Assembly (NCBI GenBank): GCA_014529385.2
Contig: CM043948.1
Location: 78,995,291-79,059,290 of the forward strand
Source: Adiantum capillus-veneris
Lineage: Eukaryota; Streptophyta; Polypodiopsida; Polypodiales; Pteridaceae
Length of the DNA stretch: 64,000 bases
Direction: 5' to 3'
A program made the position numbers and the translations under genes. Every line of letters begins with the position of its first letter. Position 1 is the stretch's first letter. Of this stretch, positions 23,943-35,341 are shown piece after piece. The notes under the pieces were generated by a model. That model saw nothing but the letters and a program-made list of their open reading frames with translations. It was not told the origin of the DNA and made no database searches.

Positions 23943-24304
23943 ACGATGTCAGTTTAGCCGTAGCTAGATAGCATTAGTTTAGGGTTTCTCATAGCTTATG
24001 TATCATGAGACGGATTTTATACGTCTTTTTGAACCATGTATATTATTACATTTGTCACCGCAATTCCTTTTGCCAATCAATTCTTTATGCCTATGATGTT
24101 GTACAATTGTCATTATTACATTTGCCAATCAATTCAGTTTGTCTATGATGTGTACAATTGTCAATTTTGCAAACAATGCGTCTTGTGGGTGACTATTTTG
24201 GGTCTATTATTTACCTTTGCACTTTTTTTAAAAAGTGAATCAAGTACAATATGGTTGATGGGTGGCAGGCATTCAATGCTCTGCCACCAAAAAAATATTC
24301 TCTC
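23943..24304. other. 3' untranslated/spacer part of CACTA
   Basis: T-rich sequence with no gene. It contains a short imperfect duplication around CAATTCTTTATGCC/CAATTCAGTTTGTC. It likely holds the polyadenylation region of the element's transcripts. Confidence 0.5.
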
Positions 24305-24550
24305 AGGCGTCGCTATAAGCGTCGCTATTTATGGCTCTGTAGCGTCGCTATATGCGTCGCTATACTCTTCTGTGAGAGCGTCGCTATCTGCGTCGCTATA
24401 GGCGTCGCTATAGACGTCGCTATATAGCGACGTCTATAGCGACGCCTATAGCGACGCCTATAGCGACGCTCTCGTAGCGACGCTTTTAGCGACGCTTATA
24501 GCGACGCCGGGGGTTATAAAAACCCAGTGTATTTCCGTCGCTAAGAGCGT
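24305..24550. repeat. Right subterminal repeat array of CACTA with a 100-bp palindrome
   Basis: More than a dozen GCGTCGCTAT units. The segment 24374-24473 is an almost perfect palindrome centred on CGCTATATAGCG (midpoint between 24423 and 24424), so the units switch orientation there. Confidence 0.9.
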
Positions 24551-24580
24551 CACAAGAGCACATAACCTCTTGTAGTGTTA

Positions 24581-24649
24581 GGATCCAATTTCCTACGCAA
24601 CTCATCTGGTACATGCACGTCAGCTATGCAGCCTCTCTTGCCTGCACCA
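24581..24649 (-). pseudogene. Copia integrase-end remnant next to the primer site
   Basis: Minus-strand frame reads GCIADVHVPDELRRKLDP, the conserved stretch after the copia integrase core. It lies directly beside the primer binding site, showing that everything normally between (gag, protease, integrase core) is absent. It is in register with the copia frame on the other side of the CACTA element. Confidence 0.85.
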
Positions 24650-24662
24650 GGCTCTGATACCA
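24650..24662 (-). other. Primer binding site of copia, initiator tRNA-Met
   Basis: Minus strand TGGTATCAGAGCC directly abuts the LTR. This is the standard plant copia primer site, complementary to the 3' end of initiator tRNA-Met. Confidence 0.92.
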
Positions 24663-24984
24663 TGTAAAGAATGAGGATGCAAGAGAGCTACACAAGACAA
24701 GCACAAAGCACACAGAGATGGAAAGATTCTTCTTCTTCTTTACAGAAAAGAGAGTACAAAATGACTAAGTGCTAAAGCTGAAAAGTAGCACATATGTACA
24801 TGCGGTCACTAAGTGTGAACTCGCTAGAAGCGTACTAGGCTGGCACTATAAGTGTAGTCCAGCTGTAGAATCACTGGAAGAGATCCTCCGTGTCGGTCAC
24901 CTAACGCGCCAGTGAGTAAATTCCGTAAGCGGCCAAGACCCGTAGTGGATGCCAGCTCAAGGTGTAGAGCTCGACATCTCAACA
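24663..24984 (-). repeat. 5' LTR of the nested copia element
   Basis: 322 bp, partner of 14408-14729. It ends CTCAACA before the target duplication TATTT at 24985-24989. The element promoter would lie here on the minus strand. Confidence 0.93.
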
Positions 24985-25697
24985 TATTTAAACAGTGTGG
25001 TAGTAATTAGATAACAAAAGAAGGGTGAGTGTGGTGTGGAAAGTGGGAGAATGATACCCCGACGGTATCATTCTATGGACGGGTGGACCCGATGAGTCGG
25101 GTAACTTTCCAACGCTAGAATTTTCTTTTAGTCATAAGTCTTAAAAGAGACAAACCTTGGCGGCTGTGCTTCTGAAACATGGAGAAAAAAGCGCACAGGT
25201 TGGTCACTCTAAGATTTATACTTTTAGGTATAATTGATTACAGATAGTTTTTAGATAGGGTTATGGTGGTCTCGCTCCGCCATAGCGAGATAGGACCAAT
25301 CCTTCACTAACGGTTCGTGCCCGTGGCTATGTAGTAGCTAAGGCAATGTTTGTTGGTTTTTCCTTATCAGGATTGGAGACCTATCAAAGGTACTCCGCTC
25401 CTCTCGACAAGGGGCAGGGACCTCAAAATTTCACTCAATTTATTTCTATTTTTTTATCAAAAGAATGATGCTTAAGCCTCTAATGAGGCATACACACATA
25501 TAAAGCACTCCAATTGTTAGCGGATTAGTAGAAAATTAGTGAATAATTAGTGAAAAATTAATCACAATTTCTTAACCAAATCTCACCATAAATCCACAAT
25601 TCACCATCACCAACACCTAAAGCATAATCTAAACTACTCTAAAACATGATTAATGACTCTTCAACACACTAATGACTCTTCTAGCTTAGGTAATCGA
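24985..25697. other. Leader region of the minus-strand LTR element, non-coding
   Basis: No reading frame of note. It includes a GC-richer part (25030-25420) with a hairpin at 25049-25073, then AT-rich sequence up to the primer site. A boundary between chromovirus remnant and host element may lie within it but is not visible. Confidence 0.45.
25049..25073. repeat. Perfect 10-bp stem hairpin
   Basis: GAATGATACC, loop CCGAC, then the exact complement GGTATCATTC. No downstream T-run, so not a terminator; an RNA structure of the leader is possible. Confidence 0.6.
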
Positions 25698-25715
25698 TCC
25701 CCGACAACGGCGCCA
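25698..25715 (-). other. Primer binding site, tRNA-Asp type
   Basis: Minus strand TGGCGCCGTTGTCGGGGA, one base away from the LTR end. It is complementary to the 3' end of plant tRNA-Asp with one mismatch, as in Tat/Athila gypsy elements. Confidence 0.85.
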
Positions 25716-25716
25716 A

Positions 25717-26508
25717 TGTTGGGGGATTGTCGCATGTTTCAATCCACCAACATAGTGTCAAACCAATGGATCGATAACCCGACTAGTGCATGAAGGCATG
25801 GAATCACTAGAAGTGCAAGAAGAGGATCCTAATCAAGAGAGTTAAGAAGAAGAGAAAGCTATGAAGAAGGCTAAGCACTCAATGCCTACTCTTTAATCTT
25901 CTTTAATCTCAACAATCAAGAGGACATTGGGTGCACACTCTCATCAATTATCACACACACACATCAATCAAAAGCTCAATGAGCTCACAAATAATGTAAA
26001 AGTGAAGATAAATGAGAGAGAAAAACACTAATTAGAGACAAATCAATGCTTAACTACACACCATAAACACAATTGACAAAGAGAAAGAAGAACAAGAGCA
26101 CTTGGCTTTCCATTGCATGCCATAGAAAGTGGGTGAGCACAAGAGGAAGCTCCAACTCCAAACATCTATACCTCTATCTTCTCTACAAGCTTTCCATGAA
26201 AGCTTAACTCACATAAGGATCCCTAAAAAATGACCTAACTTTCACTTTTATACCTAGGGCATAAAAAACATGTCCGGCCGCCCATGAGATGCATAGAATT
26301 GTGTGCATCTCTATAGCTCCTAGGCATCATGGTAGCATCAAATATACAAGCTGGAACTCATGTAGAGCCCGTAAATATGTCAAAAGTACATATACAAAAT
26401 GATGTGTGTGTCAAAAAATGAAGCAACGTATGCTAATACATCATAAGCATATGCTAAAAATAGCATAGCTGAAGGTCATCTGCTACTTTGTGTTTGCACT
26501 GCCAAACA
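25717..26508 (-). repeat. 5' LTR of the minus-strand LTR retrotransposon
   Basis: 792 bp, partner of 1615-2435. Starts TGTTGGGGG and ends GCCAAACA on the plus strand. The following CATGA is the presumed target duplication. Confidence 0.9.
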
Positions 26509-26832
26509 CATGAAAAGGGTTGTGAAGTACATGCTTAAGACACAACGTAGCCCTTTGTATCGACTTCCTTGAATTGCATATGAAGCAAGTCAAAAGGTCC
26601 AAAGACATGCAAGAGGAAAATACTAAGTTCGGGGTGGATGCTTGACATCAAGAAATGGTTTGGAAGATGGGATGCATGTCACTTGGTCAAGGATGCATCG
26701 ATTGACTCCCAAGTTAATGAGGCCTTCTTACAACGCCAATGTATCATGGCTTGGGAGAAATCCGGAGGTTCTCGCTTCGGTATGCAATGGGCTTGAAAAG
26801 TTGGCCACTCGCAAAGCAGGAAATCTTGTATA
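26509..26832 (+). pseudogene. LINE C-terminal part, continuation of the LINE at 1-1614
   Basis: Directly after the LTR the frame resumes with MKRVVKYMLKTQRSPLYRLP, the normal continuation of the LINE C-terminal region, then shifts frame and reads DIKKWFGRWDACHLVKDASI and CIMAWEKSGGSRFGMQW before a stop. Stops and one or two frameshifts show decay. Together with the left part it proves that the 24.9-kb element landed in the LINE ORF. Confidence 0.82.
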
Positions 26833-28050
<1,218 letters not shown>

Positions 28051-28229
28051 TGTATTATGCTTCCCCCCCGAGTGGGGTTGGTTCTCGCGGCCAGGCTCCA
28101 AAAGCTGGGCATCACATCTTGGTTGAGGGGTTGACGAGGGCGTGACAAGGTAGGTGTTGCCGTGCTTCGGACAGAGGAAAGAGAAATTTTTTTGTGTTTT
28201 TTCTTGATTTTTCAAAATCAACTATCAAC

Positions 28230-29560
28230 CGCAAGAAGCCCACATGGTTATGGCCGGAGGACATTTCTCAGGGGAACTAACAGCTAGAAAGGTGTTGCAA
28301 TCAAGCTATTGGTAGCCTAGCTTATTCAAAGATGCATCACCTATTGGTGGCCTACCTTATTCAAAGATGCATCACCCTTACATCTCGTTAAAGTGACTCA
28401 ACTATTTGAAAAATGGGGGTTGGACTTTGTAGGTCCAATTCATTCAGCAACTCGTAGCACTCAATCTCGGTATAATATCGTTGCCACTGACTATGTTACA
28501 AAGTGGACGGAAGCCAGGGCAACATGTAAGGCTGATGCAAGATCAACTGCCAAGTTTCTCTTTGAGAACATTATTACAAGATTTGGTTGTCCCTTTGATA
28601 TTGTGAGTGACAATGGCACTCATTTTATAAATGGAGTGATAAAATAACACACTACCAACTTCATGATAGCTCACCGTAAGTCCACACCTTATTATCCACA
28701 AGCAAATGGCCACGCTGAGAGCACCAACAAGACCTGAATCTCTATCTTGACCAAAACGGTGGAAGCACATCGCACAGATTGGGATTTGAAGTTGACTTCA
28801 GCCCTATGGGCTTATTGTAGTTTTTACAAAGTGGCTATTGATTGTACACCATTCAAAATGGTATGTGGCCAAGAAGCAGTTATGCCATGGGAGTTTGTAA
28901 TTTCTAATGTGCGTGTAGCTTCACAAGAAGGTTGGGATGGTAACCCTTTAGTTGATCGCTTATATATGTTTGAAAGGCTAGATGAAGAAAGGAAATTGGT
29001 TGTGAAAATCGCACTTGTGGAGAAAGATAGGAGGAAGAAATGGTTTGATTGTCATCTAAAGAACAAGGATGTCAATGTTGGTGATAAAGTCCTTATGTAT
29101 GGAGTGCGTAACGAAAAGATCAAGTTAAAATATGCGGGAAAAGGACCATATAGAATATGTGAAATCACCCCACAAGGGACCATTCGTGTGGAGACTCTTG
29201 ATGGAGTTGAAACCATTGGATTCCTCAATGGGAGCAAATTTAAAAGATACTATGATCCTTTAAGCCAAGAGGAACTACGTGCCATCCATAAAAAAACGAC
29301 ATCCAAGGCACAAACAGAATTGAAGAAAATACAAGCTCAAGCTGAGGCTAAGGAGCGACAACAACGCATAAGATGCCAACAAGAGGCTAATCTTGGAGTT
29401 ACACATGCATTCTACAACAAGGATTGGTTGGACTCTGACACACCTCTATGATACCCTATTGAGCTAAACAGCACCTATGGAAAAGTACTATATAACGGCT
29501 TATTGGACACGAGTGCTAAGTATAATCTGCTATCATATGGGGTGTGGTGTCAATTATTGT
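28230..29560 (+). pseudogene. Older Ty3/gypsy element: integrase followed by a protease-like motif
   Basis: Decayed integrase of a Tat-like gypsy element. It starts with the His pair of the zinc module (HMVMAGGHFSGE, about 28240); the Cys pair is lost in a local duplication (28300-28376). The core keeps DFVGPI, VATDYVTKW (28477-28503), VSDNGTHF and, after a frameshift near 28645, NGHAESTNKT with its Glu, so the DDE triad is present. The C-terminal region (GDKVLMY, GPYRICEI, LNGSKFKRYY) follows. A helical linker then leads, past a TGA at 29449, to GLLDTSAKYNLLSYGVW (about 29497-29547), which resembles the active-site loop of an aspartic protease. Protease after integrase is not the usual gypsy order, and the same order appears in the element at 32616-47733. 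Confidence 0.8.
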
Positions 29561-31284
29561 AACATTTAATGGTCTAGAAACTTGTGTGTAGCAGAAAATA
29601 GCATGAACATAGTGAGCATTTCATTAGAATAGCTTCCTAATGAGAATAACAAGAGTGCTTGGGTGGGAAGAGCAACAAAAAGTATAACACCTAGTTAGAT
29701 AGCATGAACAATACTTAAAAAGAGAGAGAAATTAAGCAATTGACAACCGTTGAGGACCGGATTTGCATGGAGCCGGTCCCCCCTCCAAAGGGATTTGTAT
29801 TATGGTTTCTCCCATCAAGAGAGACATTTTACAATACAATTCTTTGTGTTCCTTCAATACTAGCCAGTGCAATGAAGATGGAAACTTCAGGCACTAAGCA
29901 AAAAACTTATCAGACACAATATCGATTCCCTCACGGTCAGACCCAAGACCTCACACACCTTCGAAGATGGTGAGAGCTAGCGGGGTATGAGAGTAGATTG
30001 AGAGGAAGAAGGAGTATTCTTACGAGAAATATGTACATCTCCTCACATAATCACTCATATTAGCATAGCTTAGCTTAGTAATTAGCATGGTAGAGGAGAT
30101 GAGCATGCATTGAAGCTTGGCTCCTGGTTGGATTTTCATCACAAAGCCAAGAGGTGTTGATGTAGGCCTGCCTTCTCACAAGCTTGGAGTAGGTGGTAAG
30201 CTTTCCATTAAACATTGAGAAGGAGATAGAGTCTTATTTGCTTCAAACATGAGATTGTGTGAGTGTGTGTGTGATAATGCCTTGCAAAAATCAGCCCCCT
30301 CTCTCTCTTGGTCGACCCCTCTTGCTATTTGCTCATATTCACACCTCATAGGAGCTCCCTAGGCCTAGCCAAATGGAAATAAAGCAGCATAAGTGATAGT
30401 CTTTTGACATGTGTCCCCCTTTCCCCTTTTGTGAGAGCTTTAGGTAATTACCTAATTCAACTAAACTCTCATTGGACCCCTTTGCCTCCCGGCCAATAGG
30501 AATCAGGCAAGCCATTGGGATGTTGAATGCTCATTGGACCCCTTGGGAGACTGTCCAATAGTCTTCTAGAGATCTTAATTCTTATTGGTTTTTTTATTAA
30601 GTTTTGTTAAATTAATTAAACTAGATTTACTCTAGATTAATTCTCATTGGTCCACCTCCAAGGCCATCCAATCGGAACTGAGTACACCTTGTGGGCATCT
30701 GGGCTAGGGAATTGACATGTGTCCCTCATTCTCTTTGTGTAAAGGGATCTTGTGTGTGTGTGTGTGTGTGTGTGTGAGTTTCTCTCTCTCCTACTTCTAG
30801 GGCTCGCCCCCTCCTATGTAGGGATAGTTGAAGACTTTTGGGACACACACAAAGCATCCAGTTTCCCTAGGCTTTTGAGCTTTGGACAAAACCTTTGAAT
30901 TTTGGAACCTTAGCATTTTGGAAGTCTTAATGGGCTGAACCTTAGGGTCTTTTAAGCCCATTGGTGCACATTGCTCTTTTGCAGATGCCCCCTTTTGGAT
31001 CCCTATTTTCCCACCTTTGGATCCCTACTATGGCCGGTCTGGTAGCTTAACCAATATTCTAACTTTTTCTCCCCTGGAACTTCCCCATATTAAATGATCA
31101 ATCTAACATGAGAAAATCATTTAGAAGAATGAGATATTGATTATTATGAAAGTTAGGAAATCCATCTCTATCTAAGAGTATTATCCAAGTCAAAAGTGTC
31201 AACAAGAAAAAAACCACAATTCTTGGTATCTGGCACACTTTTGTCAGTTATGAAAATGGGGTTGTAGCTCAAGACTCTTTGGTC
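29561..31284. other. Non-coding or unrecognised stretch of the older element
   Basis: No sustained protein-like frame. It includes a (GT)n run at about 30749-30775 and AT-rich spacers with repeated phrases such as ATTGGACCCCTT (about 30473 and 30534). Boundaries of further insertions could be hidden here. Confidence 0.45.
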
Positions 31285-32033
31285 ATGCCTACTAGAACTA
31301 TGGAGGGCAACATAAACCTTGGACGCATGTGGATGTTGGCAACTGCACTATTGATTGGGGTACTGGTAGTGTCACAACACGACCATCAATTCTTACCCCT
31401 TTCATTGAAGCAAAGTCACCTACATTGCAGACTCTAGCGAAGTTGTAGGATAGCCAAGATCCACAAACCAAAGTGGTTAACTCGTCCTTGTTGGGCTGCC
31501 CATGAACCTAGCACTCCAACACTTGTAGTTGTAGCAAGCAGTAATATTGCAAGTACTCAACTTGCACGACCTAAGAGTACATATCAATGGGTACCCAAGG
31601 ACTGACTTCTAGATACATCAACCCTTCCATCCATTTCAAGAAAAACTTCTCATGGAAAACCAAGAGCACACTCTAGGAGAGTCAAGACCAAATGACGATG
31701 GATTCCAAAACGACAATTAGAAGCCCAAGGCTACTATGATGGAAATGATCAAATTTGGGTACCTAAATGTAAAATGTGTCTTTCCCTATCACCTACAAAA
31801 CCATGTGAGTCAATCTGCATAACTCCAAAGCCAATGGCAGACCATGGAAAGAGAAAGATCACAGAATGCTACACAGCTATTCCAAAGCTAGTTTGGGTTC
31901 CAAGGCAAAACCAAATTATTCCAGCTAGCGCAGGAAGGGGGGAGTCCCATGAAGCTTCTAGATCCTCATGTAATACATCCATAGAGGTAAAAGCCTCTCC
32001 ACAGCCTCCACCTACAATAGTGGACCTCCATTA
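31285..32033 (+). pseudogene. Older gypsy element: region with repeated W-x-P-K motifs
   Basis: One frame with three internal stops carries four motifs: YQWVPKD (Trp codon 31588), RWIPKR (31699), QIWVPKC (31756) and LVWVPR (31894). Spacing is 37, 19 and 46 residues. The rest is Ser/Thr/Pro/Lys-rich. It lies downstream of the protease-like motif, the same relative place as a similar region in the 15-kb element (40100-40560). Role unknown; similar motif series occur in some plant retrotransposon Gag-Pol linkers (recollection, not searched). Confidence 0.6.
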
Positions 32034-32529
32034 AGCTAGAAAGGAATCCACACCTCCCAGTGTTCGACAATCACCTGATGAAACCACTTCAAGCTCGATC
32101 TTGGGAGAGTACCTTACCACCCTTGCAACTCAATGAGTCACCTAAGGTAATAGAAAACTAGTGGAAAAAATCCTCACCTATTACCAGCTAGAACAATTGG
32201 TTTCAAAGGGTGACAAGCACATTTCAAACAGTACAACCTACCCAAGGAAGGGGGGAGTCCTCACTCAGGTCAATATTTTGGATCCTCATCCTCTTAAATT
32301 TTCTTCTTTGACATCTGAACTCTGCAATTGAGGTACTGTATATACATAGCCTTATACTAGTTCTAGCAAAAAATAAATAAAAAATAGCAAATAGTAAAAG
32401 AGCAAGAGCGACTACCAACGAGAGAGCACCCTATAAGATCCTACACATAAGTCCAAATTCACCATGTCACATCAAGAAGCACATGAAAACAACTCTTATG
32501 TTTTAAAGATCTAACCAAATCTATCTATA
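32034..32529. other. Unrecognised stretch
   Basis: No clear frame. A purine run GGAAGGGGGGAGTCC at about 32255 repeats one at about 31935, each followed about 20-35 bases later by GATCCTCAT, suggesting a local duplication. Confidence 0.4.
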
Positions 32530-32615
32530 TTCTCAGAGATGACTAGTTCACCAGAGGCATGCGCTTCTATTTTTTTATGAAAGATACTGTTAGCGTATTT
32601 TTTTATGAAAGATAC
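32530..32615 (+). pseudogene. Last ORF of the older element, part before the 15-kb insertion
   Basis: The frame reads HALLFFYER up to the target site GATAC and continues in register beyond the insertion at 47739. The combined ORF shows that the 15-kb element landed in coding sequence of the older element. Family of the ORF unknown. Confidence 0.5.
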
Positions 32616-32623
32616 TGTTAGCG
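32568..32623. repeat. 28-bp perfect tandem duplication across the LTR junction
   Basis: Two identical 28-bp units, 32568-32595 and 32596-32623. Each holds host sequence, the target site GATAC and the first eight bases of the LTR (TGTTAGCG). The duplication therefore arose after, or during, the insertion. Confidence 0.9.
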
Positions 32624-33549
32624 GGCTGGACACACCCAATGGAGGATGATTGCCAGGCAGGATATTATTTTTCTTTGTAATTATTCGTTAATTGATAAAA
32701 ACCATCATTTCACCTTTGTAAATAGTGGGGCTTGCAGAAGCTTCCAGATTGTATCCCATTTTTGACATTTAGACTGAGTGAATGGTTAAACTGGAACATT
32801 AGGGTTTGAGATTGTAAGGTATTTTTACCACTTTTGACCTTAATGCAAAAAACCTTTTGTCATTTTATAAGTTTTTGTTTGTGTGAGTTGAGCATACTCT
32901 GTGTACGAGAGAGAGTGAGAGTTTTATCTTGACGCCACACGCACACTGGTGGTTGAAATTGAGTGCGGAGAAGTGCAGCGTGTTGCCCCCGAAGAGAGCT
33001 ACGTGCCAACACCCACATTGTAGGTGTACGGTCTGGCTTCGTGCGATCTACCCACGAGCTATATCTGGTGATTCAATGAGCATACGTCGTCTGTTTTTGA
33101 ATTTTAGCATATCTACGCGTTCGCATTGAGTAGAGATACACATTAGGCACTTTAGTTTTCGGAAATGATGACTTGCAAATTTCGACCAAACATCCTACGT
33201 GATTTTGAACCAGGTGTTTAGGGTTGGGGTTTTGGTTCATGGACCTTAGGGAGAGCGACCTATTGGTGTTAATAGGGTTTTGTTTAAGTTCTGTGGCGTT
33301 TCAAGAATGCTTGATGGGTATTTGGCTCTTGAAAGCGTCGTAGGAAATCTCCTCTTATGTACTCCTGAAGGCTGTAGCTTAGACATTGGGTAGAGACCTC
33401 TGTAGGAAGTAGTCGAGAGTCGGTCGAGTGTAGGTTGAGACCCTATGCTTGCTTCCACTCGCCTGCGGGTCAAGCTTCATCCTTAGTTGACAAATCTTGT
33501 TAGGTGAGGTCTCACTGTGCTGACGTCCGTCGCGGCGTATCCGCTAACA
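32616..33549 (+). repeat. 5' LTR of the 15-kb gypsy element
   Basis: 934 bp, TGTTAGCGG...CTAACA, partner of 46802-47733. A TATA-like TTTTATAAG occurs at about 32873-32881 and again at the same place in the other LTR. Flanked outside by the target duplication GATAC (32611-32615). Confidence 0.95.
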
Positions 33550-33550
33550 T

Positions 33551-33568
33551 TGGCGCCGCTGCCGGGGA
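33551..33568 (+). other. Primer binding site, tRNA-Asp type
   Basis: TGGCGCCGCTGCCGGGGA, one base after the LTR end. Complementary to plant tRNA-Asp 3' end with one mismatch. Spacing to the LTR is identical to that in the minus-strand element at 25698. Confidence 0.9.
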
Positions 33569-35341
33569 CGAAAACCCTAGGTAGGTGACCGAGACTAGTC
33601 CTTGAGGATAGGGATTCTCAGGCTTGCCAGAGTCTTGTTTTACATTTAGATAGGATCAGAGGGTGGAAGACTCTCTAGGTCTTAGGAGGAGTCTAGGGAG
33701 CGATTGTCTGGCCTAGATCCTTCGACTTAGGTAGACTCAGGTAGACTTAGGTAGTTTTAGGTATTAGTTAAGTTGTGGTGTAGAGAGTAGGAATTGAAGT
33801 GGTAGACGCGGTGAAAGGATAGCTTGAGCGTCCGGAGAGGCCAGGAAGCAACTGAGACACCAAAATCACCATCTCACATGATGAGTAGGAGTAGGGTAAG
33901 TAGGACATCATGATTTACGATTTGGAGCACTTCATGCATGTTATATTTGCTGTTAGGATCATCAAAGAGTTGTAAAAGACGGAAAAGAGTGTTTAGAAGG
34001 TGAAGTGAAGTTCAAAAATTTCTGTGAGTATTTCTGAGAGAGGTGCAGAGCATAGGGAGTACTTCTGTCAGAAAAAAAATAAATTTTAAGCCAGCAGACA
34101 TGCTACGCGTAGGATGTCTACAGGGTGTTCTGGTGAGAATTTTGAAAATATGAGTTGACTAGTGTGTTTAGAAGGTAGGTTTTACCCTATTTTCACATGG
34201 GAAGTGGAAGTTTGACCATATCTTGACAAGATAAGGCCAAAAGAAAGGAAATTGCCAGACATCCTACCCAAATTGTACCAAGGAATTATTTTGAGACCAA
34301 AACCATAGGATGGCAATTTCCTTTCTTTTGGGTGAGAAAATTGGGGTTTAAGCAGACTTTAGCATTTTTGACTGAAAAAGGCTAGGATAGCTAAAATTGG
34401 TTTCTTTTGAAATCCAAACTAAAATCTAAGCATAGCATTGGGTTGCTGACATCAAGGGAAAGCTGTGGCTCAAGTTTGGGGTCAAATAGATCACTTAGAC
34501 ATGCTACGTGTAGAATGTGTTCACGATGACTTAGTACTTTAAATCCAACTTTGAGCATACCAGAGTGATTAGCACCTTAGGAGGAGTCTGTGGTTTGCAT
34601 TTGAAGCAATTTTGAGCATTTAGACATGCTACGCGTAGGATGTCTACTGCATGATATTGAAGTGAAAATCTGACTGTAGGCATAGCAGGGTGTTGTATAG
34701 CCTGAGGCAAGCCTCCTAGTCAATTTTGGTCCAAATTGGAGTTGATTTGACTGGTCAGACCAACATCAAGCTTTTGGAACAGATATTTGATCAGTTGACC
34801 AGCTTATAGGTGTCCAAATCAAAAAGTCAAAACAGTTGTGGACTCAACACATCAAAGGGGAGACTATAGTGCAAAATTTAGTCAAAACAGAGCATGTAGA
34901 CATCCTACACGTAGGATGTCTACAGGGGCTTAGTGAAGTGAAAATCTAACCGTGGACATAGAGTGATGTTCCAATTGACTTAAGAGTTCCAGAACTTCTT
35001 TCAGAAGTGAAATTGGACCTTGTTTGACCTTTTGGCGGAGCAAACACTGAATTAAGACTTTCCCTCTAAACTGACAAACATTCGAGTCAAGTACATTTCC
35101 AGATTAGCGGACCAAATCAAGAACATCCGAAGTGTATAAAGTACAATAGTGGTTGAGGTTAACCCTCCAGTTATACCAATCAATACTAAGACCACCTCTA
35201 GCGGTTAAATGCTTTGATTCGATTGTCGAAATTAAACGCTTATGTACAGGTATATTCAGCGGCGGCAAGGTAAGAAGTTGTGCGGAAATTGAACCTTTGC
35301 GAGGTAAGTGGTTGTATTTGTGATAAATTGCATTTCTAAGT
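33569..35341 (+). other. Leader of the 15-kb element with palindromic motifs
   Basis: About 1.8 kb with no coding frame on the plus strand. It holds four copies of a 22-bp near-palindrome (34097-34118, 34498-34519, 34623-34644, 34899-34920) and one half copy (34258-34267), set in diffuse repetitive sequence. Long leaders are common in Tat-like elements, where they may contain packaging and dimerisation signals (inference). Confidence 0.7.
34097..34920. repeat. Four copies of a 22-bp near-palindrome in the leader
   Basis: Each copy has the arm GACATCCTA (or GACATGCTA), a four-base centre such as CACG or CGCG, and the arm TAGGATGTC. The copy at 34498 is the most diverged. Three further copies lie at 42588, 42873 and 43082 in the same element, and I noticed none elsewhere in the window. 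Confidence 0.85.

Larger units (their letters stand above)
16872..24577 (+). mobile_element. CACTA (En/Spm) DNA transposon, 7.7 kb, apparently complete
   Basis: Terminal inverted repeats CACTACAAGAGG (16872-16883) and its complement (24566-24577), 3-bp target duplication TTA, subterminal arrays of AGCGACGC/GCGTCGCT units at both ends, a TNPD-type transposase gene and a TNPA-like gene in the same orientation. It inserted into copia pol; the copia frame resumes correctly on either side. Both genes keep open frames across canonical GT-AG introns, so this copy may be autonomous. It also carries a fragment of a host HMA gene. Confidence 0.95.
14408..24984 (-). mobile_element. Ty1/copia retrotransposon, internally deleted, interrupted by CACTA
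   Basis: LTRs of equal length, target duplication TATTT, an initiator tRNA-Met primer site (24650-24662) and a polypurine tract define the ends. Without the CACTA insertion the element is only about 2.9 kb. The coding part jumps from the primer site into sequence normally found downstream of the integrase core, so gag, protease and most of integrase are missing, while RT and RNase H are nearly intact. About 2.5% LTR difference indicates a fairly recent insertion. Confidence 0.9.
1615..26508 (-). mobile_element. 24.9-kb minus-strand LTR retrotransposon, swollen by nested insertions
   Basis: Seen directly: two long matching LTRs, a tRNA-Asp-like primer site next to the right LTR, a polypurine tract next to the left LTR, and target bases CATG(C/A) on both sides. 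The LINE reading frame continues in the expected frame across the two flanks, so the element inserted into the LINE ORF. Removing the nested copia/CACTA unit (14408-24984) leaves about 14.3 kb, part of which is a plus-strand chromovirus. The element's own sequence shows only one decayed ORF of unknown function and no gag or pol of its own, so it may be non-autonomous. The tRNA-Asp primer suggests the Tat/Athila side of Ty3/gypsy (inference). Confidence 0.82.

Noticed and set aside
29740-29973. 77-codon plus-strand ORF
   Set aside because: No recognisable motif, no link to the neighbouring element frames; probably chance.
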